A stretch of 64,000 bases of DNA from Streptomyces lavendofoliae (GTDB lineage Bacteria; Actinomycetota; Actinomycetes; Streptomycetales; Streptomycetaceae). Below the pieces are notes generated by a model. It worked only from the letters and a program-made list of their open reading frames with translations. It was not told where the DNA came from and did no database searches. The stretch lies in the NCBI RefSeq assembly GCF_014649735.1, contig NZ_BMTP01000007.1:1-64000 (forward strand), given 5' to 3'. Made by a program: the position numbers and the translations under genes. Positions 36,575 through 44,185 of the stretch are shown one piece after another; the first letter of the stretch is position 1, and each line of letters starts with the position of its first letter.

Positions 36575-37879
36575 TCAGCGGACCGGCTCCGCCCCTCCCC
36601 AGCCCGCGACCGCCGCGCCCTTCAGGCGGCGCGTCCGGTAGCTCTCGGCGTCGAGGGTGACGACCTCCGCGTGGTGGACCAGCCGGTCCACCGTCGCGGA
36701 GGCCGTCGCGCCGTCGCCGAACACCTCGTCCCAGCGGCCCAGCGGCCGGTTGCCGGTGACGATCAGGGAGGCCCGCTCGTAGCGGTGCGAGACGAGCTGG
36801 AAGAGGAGACGGGCCGCCTCCGGCTCGAAGGGCACGTAGCCGACCTCGTCCACGACGAGCACCTGGTACGCGTCCAGCCGGGCCAGCTCCTTGCGCAGCC
36901 GGCCCGCCGCCTTGGCGTCCGCGAGCCGGGCGCCCCACTCGGCGGCGGTGGCGAACAGGACCTGGTGGCCGGCCTGGCAGGCCCGTACGCCCAGGGCGAC
37001 CGCCAGGTGCGTCTTACCGGTGCCGGGGCCGCCGAGCAGCACCACGTTCGCCTTCCTCGCCACGAAGTCGACCTTCCCCAGCCGGGCGATCACCTGCGGA
37101 TCGGGCGCCCGGAGGTGTCCCTCGTCGAACGCCTCCAGCACCTTGCGCGCCGGGAACCCGGCGGCCTCGATCCGTTCCTCCGCACCCGCCGCGACACCCG
37201 CCCCCGCCGGCTCCTCCAGCCCCCTCGGCTCCTCCAGCCCCCTCGGCTCCTTGTCCCGCTGCGCCGGGATGACCACCGCCCGGGGCTCCTCCTTCACGGG
37301 GTGCGCCTTGGCCTCGTGCGCGGCCATGGGACCCGACATGTACGCGAGGATCGCCGCCGAGGCGATGAACGCCATGTGGATGACGGTCCCCCACAGCAGG
37401 TCGTGCCGGGGCGTGTGGTGCACGTCGACGAACATCTGCAGCAGGTGCACCGAGGAGATGCCCACGATCGCGGTGGCCAGCTTGACCTTCAGCACGTTGG
37501 AGTTGACGTGCGACAGCCACTCGGGCTGGTCCCGGTGCCCCTGCAGCCCGATGCGCGAGACGAAGGTCTCGTACCCCCCGACGATCACCATGATCAGCAG
37601 ATTGGCGATCATCACCACGTCGACCAGCTTGAGGACGGCGAGCATGACGTGCGTCTCGTCCGCGTGACCGCTGATGACGTGGTGGATGAGGTGCCAGAGC
37701 TCGTTGAAGAACTTGTAGACGTACACCCCCTGCGCCGCCACCAGGCCGAAGTACAGGGGCGCTTGGAGCCAGCGGGTCGCGAAGAGGGCACATCCCAGGG
37801 TGGTCATGTTCGACGTGGGCGAGGTGGAGCGGGACACAGGACCTCCAAGGCGGGGAGGTCCGTCATTCTTGTACGCCAT
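36575..37879 (-). CDS. YqhA/UPF0114 membrane domain fused to an IstB-type AAA+ ATPase
   Basis: 434 aa from the ATG at 37879; a GTG at 37837 behind GGAGG is the main alternative. Residues about 25-195 are a YqhA/UPF0114 protein with four hydrophobic helices, e.g. KLVDVVMIANLLIMVIVGGY. A charged linker with EEPRGL repeated follows. Residues about 245-434 are the ATPase of IS21-family IstB: GGPGTGKTHLAVALG (Walker A), LVVDEVGYVPFE (Walker B), VTGNRPLGRWDEVFGD (sensor) and RLVHHAEVVTL. The frame is open throughout. The N-terminal helical part of IstB that binds its partner is shortened. Function unknown; no istA is present. Confidence 0.9.
   Translation of the reverse strand: MAYKNDGPPRLGGPVSRSTSPTSNMTTLGCALFATRWLQAPLYFGLVAAQGVYVYKFFNELWHLIHHVISGHADETHVMLAVLKLVDVVMIANLLIMVIVGGYETFVSRIGLQGHRDQPEWLSHVNSNVLKVKLATAIVGISSVHLLQMFVDVHHTPRHDLLWGTVIHMAFIASAAILAYMSGPMAAHEAKAHPVKEEPRAVVIPAQRDKEPRGLEEPRGLEEPAGAGVAAGAEERIEAAGFPARKVLEAFDEGHLRAPDPQVIARLGKVDFVARKANVVLLGGPGTGKTHLAVALGVRACQAGHQVLFATAAEWGARLADAKAAGRLRKELARLDAYQVLVVDEVGYVPFEPEAARLLFQLVSHRYERASLIVTGNRPLGRWDEVFGDGATASATVDRLVHHAEVVTLDAESYRTRRLKGAAVAGWGGAEPVR
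37839..37861. repeat. inverted repeat over the start region of the YqhA-IstB gene
   Basis: GGACCTCC (37839-37846) and GGAGGTCC (37854-37861) form a perfect 8-bp dyad. On the minus strand it includes the GGAGG ribosome binding site of the alternative GTG start at 37837, so a hairpin there could hide that start. Confidence 0.5.
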
Positions 37880-38667
37880 CACCGACAATCTGAATTCGCG
37901 CCACCCTTTGGGATGAATAGGAATTCAGTAGCACAACGACCTCTGCGGGCCCCTCACACGTATCGACACACACGCGGGAGCGATTAGTCGATACGGCGTC
38001 GGTCACCGCAGACGGCACAGTCCGCCACAGCAGCCGCTCGGGCCCCGGCAGCACCATGGAAGAGGGTGCCCGCCCGCTCCAGCGGCTCTACGGGAGCGCC
38101 GGAGCGAGCGCCGCGCGCTCTGGGGGGCGCCCTGGCCTTCGGCCACGGGGCACCAATGAGGGTGGACTCGTGTACGGCGAATGCCGCGTCACGTCCATCG
38201 CGCACGCCGTCGCTGGACCATGAGACGAGGGACCTTGAGACGAAGCCCTGGGGACGAGCCCCGTCAGCCTGCTCCCACATATCTCATAACGGATCGCCCC
38301 GGCGCTCGGCTTGTCGAGCAATCCTGCCTTTGCTGCCACACTCCGAAAGAAACCCGCGCAAAGGTAATAGGGACAGCTATTTCTCCGCAGAGGATGAATC
38401 GATGCGCGGCGGCGTACCTCCGGCACTGATGTGCCGCACCAGAATTTTGGTTCATATTGCGCGAGCGAGTGGATGACGCACACGCCGACACTGGTAGTGA
38501 GCAGCGCTGTCACCGCATTCCAGGCTGTCGGCGAGAGGCCTGAACGCAGTCATGCGCTCGCCCCGGGCGCCAACCGATCCGGAATCTCTACTTCCCTTTT
38601 TATCAACCGCTAGATTCGGCAACGGCACACCTGTCCCACCACTGTCCGAGGGCCGGAACAAACATTC
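37880..38667. other. gene-poor interval, left part of a decayed region
   Basis: Nearly 790 bp without a recognisable gene. The open frames here lack codon bias and homology that I can recognise. One inverted pair CTGAATTC (37890-37897) / GAATTCAG (37921-37928) lies just upstream of the YqhA-IstB gene and could be part of its promoter. GC content falls towards 38.3-38.6 kb. Confidence 0.55.
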
Positions 38668-38940
38668 ATGACATCCCATATAGCCACTCTCCGCCGTCTT
38701 CCTCACATAAGGCTGATCCCTATGCTGTGGACTCTCGCACTCGGCTTGTGGGGGCTTTCCCGGCAGGACAGTGTGTGGCGGGACGAGGCCGCAACCTGGC
38801 AGGTGGCCCAGCGATCCACCGGCGACATCGTGCGCATGCTGGGGAACGTCGACGTCGTGCGTGGGCTCTACTACCTGTTCATGCCCGGACTCTTCGAATG
38901 CTTCGGGCCCGGCATCACGGTCCTGCGACTGCCTTCCTGC
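38668..38940 (+). pseudogene. truncated GT39-like mannosyltransferase
   Basis: About 90 residues match the start of GT39-type membrane mannosyltransferases: one membrane helix (LIPMLWTLALGLWGLS) followed by DSVWRDEAATWQVAQRS and LGNVDVVRGLYYLF, with the acidic DE pair of the catalytic loop. After VLRLPS the frame runs directly into transposase-derived sequence, so the remaining 400 or so residues are lost. A dead fragment. Confidence 0.8.
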
Positions 38941-39200
38941 ACGAACCTCACCATACGGCGGCTCGCGCCGCTGCTCGGCGTCTCGCCGGCGACGGTGCGC
39001 GGGGGCATCCAGCGACCGCGAGCACTGCTCGCCATCGAACCGGCCCGACGGCCCCGCGGACGCGGTCGAGCGGTTGTGGATCGTGGACGGCACCCTGATC
39101 CCGGTCCGCGACCGGCAGGTCGGCGCCTACTCACGCGACCACCGCTTCTCGGCACACGTGCAGGTCATCATCGACGCCAACACCCGGCCGGCCGCCGGTC
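38937..39200 (+). mobile_element. IS5-family-like transposase remnant, frameshifted
   Basis: Two consecutive pieces in different frames. First, a helix-turn-helix segment LTIRRLAPLLGVSPATVRGG joined in frame to the broken GT39 gene. Then, after a frameshift near 39055, ERLWIVDGTLIPVRDRQVG and HVQVIIDANTRP, the first DDE Asp region of IS5-group transposases. The rest of the transposase and both terminal repeats cannot be found. The element cannot move. Confidence 0.78.
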
Positions 39201-39283
39201 GTTCCCAATGCGTCACCGGCCTCCGTTCGTGCGACTCAGCGGCGTCGCCGTGGGTCGAAGCTGTGTGCGTGACCTCAGCATGA

Positions 39284-39794
39284 GGGAAGGCCGCTTGCCT
39301 CCGGACAGCGCAATAACGGCCAGGCCCGAGGCAGGGTTCCAGCTCACCGTAGATGGGGCGTACCCGGTTTGATTTCACGCAACTGCCGGACAGCCGCCGC
39401 CAGATTCAGGACGCTTTCGCCCGGGCGCCGGTTTCCTCGGTGGCGATCTTCCTGGCCCCGGCCTCGTCCACGTATTCATAGCGTGTGACCACGGCAGCGA
39501 GCCGGGGGCTGAACTCAGCTTGAGCCGGGAGTCCCCCCCGGGGGGGGCCTGCCGAGTGATCGCCAGACCGCGCGCAATGTGCCGTTCACCCTGATGAGCG
39601 ATAGCCTTGGACGTAAAAGAGGCCCATATCTGCGGGTCTGGAGCCCATGGGTCCTGAAGGACCTCAGAGGCGGGCGTTGATCTCATCGATGGCGCCGACA
39701 GCCGGGTTACGCGGGTAGCAGCGTACGACCTTCCAAGGCACTGGTTTGCACGGCCCGGGCTTGCTTTGGCGTCCACCTGCCAATGGAGGCGGTC
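39284..39794 (-). pseudogene. debris with two minus-strand C-terminal gene fragments
   Basis: Two short stretches end in proper stops and look coding but have no start. The first, ending near 39671, reads VPWKVVRCYPRNPAVGAIDE then INARL; the second, ending near 39411, reads AVVTRYEYVDEAGARKIATE then ETGARAKAS. A C7G8 run (39533-39547) lies between the two. I recognise neither family. They are probably tails of lost genes from the transferred region. Confidence 0.45.
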
Positions 39795-41390
39795 ATGGCT
39801 GCAGCAGTGCTGAGCAGTGAAGGAGCATCGCCGACCCCGGAGGAGGTGATGCAGAGACGAGGAAGTCCTCCACGAGAGCCGATAGCAGACCCCACGTTGG
39901 CAATCGAGGTCAACCCCGTGTGGCGGGGATCGCCCCAGCACCGACTGGTGACCATTGGCGATTCACTCACGCACGGCTTCCAAAGTGGGGCGATCTTCAA
40001 TACGGACCTGTCCTACCCGGCGATCATCGCCCACGAGCTGGGGTGGGGGGAGTCCTTCCGGTATCCCTCCTATAACGGTCACGGGGGCCTGCCGCTCAAT
40101 ATCGAGCTGCTCCTGCGCGACCTGAAGGACCGCTTCGGCCCTAACCTCGACGGGTGGGAGGTGCCGCTGGCGCTGTTCCACGGCCGGCAGTTCATGGACG
40201 AGGTGGAGGACTACTGGGAGCGCGGGCCGGGAACCGTCGTCCCCCAGTTGACCAGTATCAACCACAACCTCGCGGTGTACGGGTGGGATCTGCGCGATGT
40301 CCTGGACAAGACCGCGAAGACCTGCCTCCAAGACATCGGGGTGCCCCGCGACGACTGGCTGAGCCAGGTCACGCAGGACAACGGCGACCGTGCAGCCCTG
40401 CGGGTCCTGCCCTCCGCCGCAGCGGACCAGTCACTCACCCTGCTGGACGCGGCGGCGAGGCTGGGTGATGAGCGGGACAGCGACCCGCAACACGGGATCG
40501 AGACGCTGATCGTCTTCCTCGGCGCCAACAACGCGTTGCAGGCCGTGACCCAGCTGAAGGTGGTCTGGAGCGACACCGGGTACGACGACCTGCACGGCAA
40601 GCGGCCGTACACGGTGTGGACCCCCGCCCACTTCCGCGCCGAACTGGGCGCAGTCGCCAACCGGGTGCGCCAGATCAAAGCCCGCCACGTCATCTGGTGC
40701 ACCGTGCCCCATGTCACCATCGCCCCGGTGGCCCGCGGCGTGGCCACCAAGACCGGGCTCGGCTCGCGCTACTTTCCCTACTACACCCGACCGTGGATCA
40801 GCGACCGCGAGTTCAATCCGCGTCAGGACCCGCACATCACCGGCCAGCAGGCTGAGGACGTCGACCTGGCCATCGATCTGTACAACGCCGCCATCGTCGA
40901 CGAGGTGGAAAGGGCACGGCGCGCAGGCGCGGACTGGTACCTCATGGACACAGCAGGCCTGATGGACCGGCTGGCCTCACGCCGCTACATCGAAGACCCC
41001 CTCGCACGGCCCCCGTGGTGGCAGCCCTATCCGCTACCCGCGCAACTGCAGGCCCTGCTACCCGAACCGAACTCTCGGTTCCTGGCGAGCAACGGGAACC
41101 AGCGCACGGACGGGGGCCTGTTCTCCCTCGACGGGGTCCACCCCACCACCATCGGATACGGGATTGTCGCTCAGGAACTGATCACCGTCATGCGCCGCGC
41201 CGGTGTGGAGTTCCGCCAAGCCGACGGGAGCGTACGGGCGGATCCGGTCACCGTTGACTTCTCCCGGCTCATCCGCCGCGACACCCTCATCAACAATCCC
41301 CCCGGTAACCTCACTTCGGGGCTGGACATCCTCGGGTGGGCGGACCAGACGCTGGACCTCTTGCGGCGCACCCTGTGCTTCCGTACGTGA
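39795..41390 (+). CDS. SGNH/GDSL-family hydrolase, large
   Basis: 531 aa from the ATG at 39795 (GGAGG five bases upstream; ATG at 39783 also possible). SGNH blocks: VTIGDSLTHGF with the nucleophile Ser, a Gly/Asn-containing stretch, VFLGANNAL, and DGVHPTTIGYGIVAQ with the Asp/His dyad. No signal peptide is visible, and the length is about twice that of a usual SGNH domain. It is the only intact gene of the decayed stretch. Substrate unknown; esterase or lipase activity is likely. Confidence 0.85.
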   Translation: MAAAVLSSEGASPTPEEVMQRRGSPPREPIADPTLAIEVNPVWRGSPQHRLVTIGDSLTHGFQSGAIFNTDLSYPAIIAHELGWGESFRYPSYNGHGGLPLNIELLLRDLKDRFGPNLDGWEVPLALFHGRQFMDEVEDYWERGPGTVVPQLTSINHNLAVYGWDLRDVLDKTAKTCLQDIGVPRDDWLSQVTQDNGDRAALRVLPSAAADQSLTLLDAAARLGDERDSDPQHGIETLIVFLGANNALQAVTQLKVVWSDTGYDDLHGKRPYTVWTPAHFRAELGAVANRVRQIKARHVIWCTVPHVTIAPVARGVATKTGLGSRYFPYYTRPWISDREFNPRQDPHITGQQAEDVDLAIDLYNAAIVDEVERARRAGADWYLMDTAGLMDRLASRRYIEDPLARPPWWQPYPLPAQLQALLPEPNSRFLASNGNQRTDGGLFSLDGVHPTTIGYGIVAQELITVMRRAGVEFRQADGSVRADPVTVDFSRLIRRDTLINNPPGNLTSGLDILGWADQTLDLLRRTLCFRT

Positions 41391-41710
41391 CCTGTCGTGG
41401 AGACCGTTCGAGGGTTCAGGAGCGACATGGCGTAGATCCTCAAGCCGGTTCGGGTCACAGATCCCCACCATCTACCTGGCCGGACTCCATATCGCGGGCA
41501 TCTTCCTCTGCCCGTCGGACAGTACGTCGGTGCCGGCCGTGGCGGCGTCCGGCCACGGACTTCGACGACCGGGACGTGCCGCAAGGGTCGCTACGACCGC
41601 ACACGGTGTACCGCGTCGGCCGCGATGAGTGGCGGGCGCCGGCGCGATGACGACGAGGCCGGTCACGGCCGGGTCACCCCGGACGTGACCGGCCGGCACC
41701 GGTCGGCGCC
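41391..41710. other. gene-free interval
   Basis: 320 bp between the SGNH gene and a broken secreted-protein gene. A plus-strand tail DVPQGSLRPHTVYRVGRDEW ending near 41650 looks like the end of an unidentified lost gene; nothing else is recognised. Confidence 0.4.
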
Positions 41711-42057
41711 TCAGCGGGCGCACATGACGTAGAGGGTGCCGCTGCCCCCGGAGCCGCTCGCCTTCTTCATGACGGTGCCCTTCCAGCCGACGGGCGTGCC
41801 GGAGGAGTTCCGGAGGGCTCGGTGCGCGCGACGTACATGCTCGCGGTGAGGTCGGCGCCGATGCCCCCGCCTGTGGCCACCCAGCCGGCGGGGCAGGTGA
41901 TCGTCCCGCTGCCGGTCGTGAAGTACTTCGACTTCACGAGGGGGTGGGAAACCGCGGCGTCGGCCGGGGACGAGTTGACCAGAGTCATGGCGAGGAGGAG
42001 CGAGGCGGCTGCACCCAGGCCGTAGCCGGTGCGTCGGGCGGCGGAGCTCATGCTCAT
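41711..42057 (-). pseudogene. small secreted protein, frameshifted
   Basis: ATG at 42057 behind AAAGGAA, a signal peptide ending PADAA, then VKSKYFTTGSGTITCPAGWV and a Gly-rich domain. The frame breaks around 41815: continuing in the next frame gives NSSGTPVGWKGTVMKKASGS and a good end, LYVMCAR, at 41711. One indel therefore destroys an otherwise intact exported protein of about 115 aa with two cysteines. Family unknown; a sequencing error is possible. Confidence 0.7.
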
Positions 42058-42082
42058 GAGGGGTTCCTTTCGAGTGACGGAC

Positions 42083-42895
42083 GGCGGGGTTCCGGCGGCG
42101 GACATGTGGCCCGTCCTCGACCGGGCGCCTCGCCAGCCGCTGCCGCTGTCGGTGCGGGCCCGGGCGCTGTTCCTAACGGGGCGGCTGGACGAGGCGCGGG
42201 AGGCCTACGCACAGCTGCGCCCGATGCTGCCGCTTCCGACGGCGAACCCGTCCTAGCCTGCGGTGCTGCTGCACATGGTCGACCCGATCGCCCTGGTCGG
42301 GGACGTGGAGGGCGCGGCTGGTGTACGACCAGCTCGCGCCGATCCGGCCGTACCCGGGCGCACTCGGCACGCCCACGGCCTACTTCACGGGCACGGTCGG
42401 CCGCGACCTCGGGCGTCTGGCCGCGGTCGCGGGCCGCCCGGCGGAAGCAGAGGAACTGCTACGCGAGGCGCTGTTGCGCAACCGGGTGCCGGGCGCGCGG
42501 CCGGTCGTGGCGCTGACCTGCCTGGATCTGGCCGCCGTGCGGCGCGACCGGGGTGAGCGGGGCGGCGATCGGGGCGCGCTGGCGGAGGCGGCCGGACTGG
42601 CCGGGGAGGCGCTGAAGATCGCCGAGCAACTGGGCCGGCCCGGCCCGGCCGCCGCCGCGGTACGCCAGCCCGGTGAGATTGCCGCCCTGCGGGACGAGAC
42701 GGACCCGCTCACACAGCGAGAGGCCAGATCGCGGAGTTCGTGGTACAGGCGCGCACGAACCGGCAGATCGCCGCGGACCTGTTCATCTCCGAGCGCACGG
42801 TGGAGACCCACGTCCGCAAGATCCTCGGCAAACTCGGCTGTGCCAACCGGACAGAACTGGTGGCGCGGTGGGCGGCCGGCGAGGAGCGCCGTTAG
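42083..42895 (+). pseudogene. LuxR-family regulator remnant with several frameshifts
   Basis: The C-terminal third of a large LuxR/LAL-type regulator. TPR-like pieces (FLTGRLDEAREAYAQLRPML; AEELLREALLRNRVPGARPV; GEALKIAEQL) are spread over frames separated by a stop near 42256 and at least one frameshift. The HTH after another shift near 42722 is intact: IAEFVVQARTNRQIAADLFI then SERTVETHVRKILGKLG, ending at 42895. The ATPase and N-terminus are missing. Confidence 0.82.
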
Positions 42896-43263
42896 AGGCC
42901 GTCTCATGTGGTGCCGGTTGGGTTCCTTGATACGAGTGCGGCGAGCTGGTGCAACCACGGCCTGGTCGTACTGCGGGCCGAGCATCTTCACGAGCAGCTG
43001 CCGCAGAACGTGTGGGGCAGCCTGTCTCCGACTCGCTTCACGCCGAGCCACGACGGGACGGCAAGCCTTGGCGAGTGGATCTCACACGGCCCGAACGAGG
43101 GTGACCCTGTGGCGTCTGACTGATCGGGGCATGTCGCAGCATCTGCGTCCCCACCCGTCCCCAATCCGGGAGGGACAGCGTGGGCGAAGGCCGTCACGAT
43201 CACCTCGATGATCCGTACGACCAGCGTTTCCGCTGGTCGAAACGTTTCTGCGGGGCCACCGCT
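42896..43263. other. gene-free interval left of the tRNA genes
   Basis: 368 bp with no recognisable gene. An 8-bp perfect hairpin (CGACCAGC 43218-43225 / GCTGGTCG 43232-43239) may end transcription of the minus-strand tRNA. I looked for a copy of the tRNA 3' end that would mark an integration site and found none. Confidence 0.45.
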
Positions 43264-43340
43264 TGGTGGGGCGGGTGGGACTCGAACCCACGGCCGACGG
43301 ATTATGAGTCCGCTGCTCTAACCGGCTGAGCTACCGCCCC
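43264..43340 (-). tRNA. tRNA with CAT anticodon (elongator Met or Ile2)
   Basis: 77 nt including an encoded CCA. Seven-base acceptor stem GGGGCGG/CCGCCCC, D-arm, anticodon loop CTCATAA (CAT), and the T-arm with GTTCGAG are all present. A CAT anticodon can be Met or, after lysidine modification, Ile; this cannot be settled here. It borders the decayed region and is a plausible old integration target. Confidence 0.93.
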
Positions 43341-43496
43341 TTACGGCGCGTCGCGCACATTTGTGCGCGCCGTCTGCCGCAGCATAGCCGCTCATACGAT
43401 CTCCTGCTCCGGATGGTCGGCAACGCACGTCCCTGAGGACTCCCACGCGCCCCGCGCGGTTCCCGCCGCGGGTGAATCGGGGCGGGAGCAGGGCGA

Positions 43497-43530
43497 AAAA
43501 AGAAGGAGAGGGCCGCAAGGGCCCTCTCCT
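43497..43530 (-). terminator. intrinsic terminator of the tRNA-Asn genes
   Basis: Perfect 11-bp stem (43504-43514 with 43520-43530) and a 5-nt loop, followed on the minus strand by a T-run (43497-43503). It ends the tandem tRNA-Asn transcript. Confidence 0.88.
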
Positions 43531-43537
43531 GTCACCG

Positions 43538-43610
43538 CTCCCCCGACTGGACTCGAACCAGTAACCCTCCGGTTAACAGCCGAATGCTCTGCCAATTGAG
43601 CTACAGGGGA
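43538..43610 (-). tRNA. tRNA-Asn (GTT), copy 1
   Basis: 73 nt, cloverleaf with acceptor TCCCCTG/CGGGGGA, discriminator G and anticodon GTT in CTGTTAA. CCA is not encoded. The anticodon stem is TTCGG/CCGGA and so contains a T-G wobble. It lies 5 bp downstream of copy 2. Confidence 0.96.
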
Positions 43611-43615
43611 TCGCG

Positions 43616-43688
43616 CTCCCCCGACTGGACTCGAACCAGTAACCTGCCGGTTAACAGCCGGCTGCTCTGCCAATTGAGCTACAGGGGA
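43616..43688 (-). tRNA. tRNA-Asn (GTT), copy 2
   Basis: 73 nt, identical to copy 1 except in and around the anticodon stem, which is GCCGG/CCGGC and fully paired. The paired changes on both sides of the stem argue that both copies are under selection. CCA not encoded. Confidence 0.96.
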
Positions 43689-43861
43689 TTGCTGCGTTGC
43701 ACCGAACGTACCTACCCGGGGGGCTCCCGGGCGGCGCTCGCTCGCTGCGACACATACATTAGCGCAAGCAGGGGGGTGCTCCGCCAATCGGTTCCCCCGG
43801 GGTGATCTCCGGCCCTGACGGGTAGGCGGCCAGCACCGACGCCTACGGAAGGGTGGCAGCC

Positions 43862-44164
43862 ATGCGGTACAAGCTCACGTTCGTCGTTGGACTGGCCTTC
43901 GGCTATGTCCTCGGCACGCGTGCCGGGCGCGAGCGCTACGAACAGCTGCGGAAGTCCGCACGCAAGTTCTCGCACAATCCGGCGGTGCGCAACGCGGCCG
44001 AATCGGCCGCGCAGACCGGCAGGGAGGTGGCCGGCAAGGCGCTGCACACGGTGAGCGACAAGGTCGGCGACCGGATGCCCGAGTCGGTCGCCCAGCGGGT
44101 GCGCTCGCTGAAGGAGCGCAGCCAGGCCAACGGCCAGGACGAGTGGGGGACCAGTAACACCTAG
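43862..44164 (+). CDS. YtxH-like small membrane protein
   Basis: 100 aa. One N-terminal hydrophobic segment (LTFVVGLAFGYVLGTRAGRERYEQL), then a charged amphipathic region, the YtxH pattern of a short membrane anchor followed by a helical stalk. Found in actinobacteria with no clear function. The ATG at 43862 has GGAAGG nine bases upstream. It lies 21 bp before the FGGY kinase gene and may be co-transcribed. Confidence 0.85.
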   Translation: MRYKLTFVVGLAFGYVLGTRAGRERYEQLRKSARKFSHNPAVRNAAESAAQTGREVAGKALHTVSDKVGDRMPESVAQRVRSLKERSQANGQDEWGTSNT

Positions 44165-44185
44165 GGTGCGGCAGAATCTATCCCC

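Noticed and set aside
39375..39941. Minus-strand open frame of 188 codons overlapping the SGNH gene start
   Set aside because: Its sequence is not protein-like, while other frames in the same DNA give well-formed C-terminal peptides.
43267..43340. tRNA 3' end as an attachment site for an integrated element
   Set aside because: No second copy of the tRNA 3' sequence and no integrase gene are visible in the window, so it stays only a suggestion.
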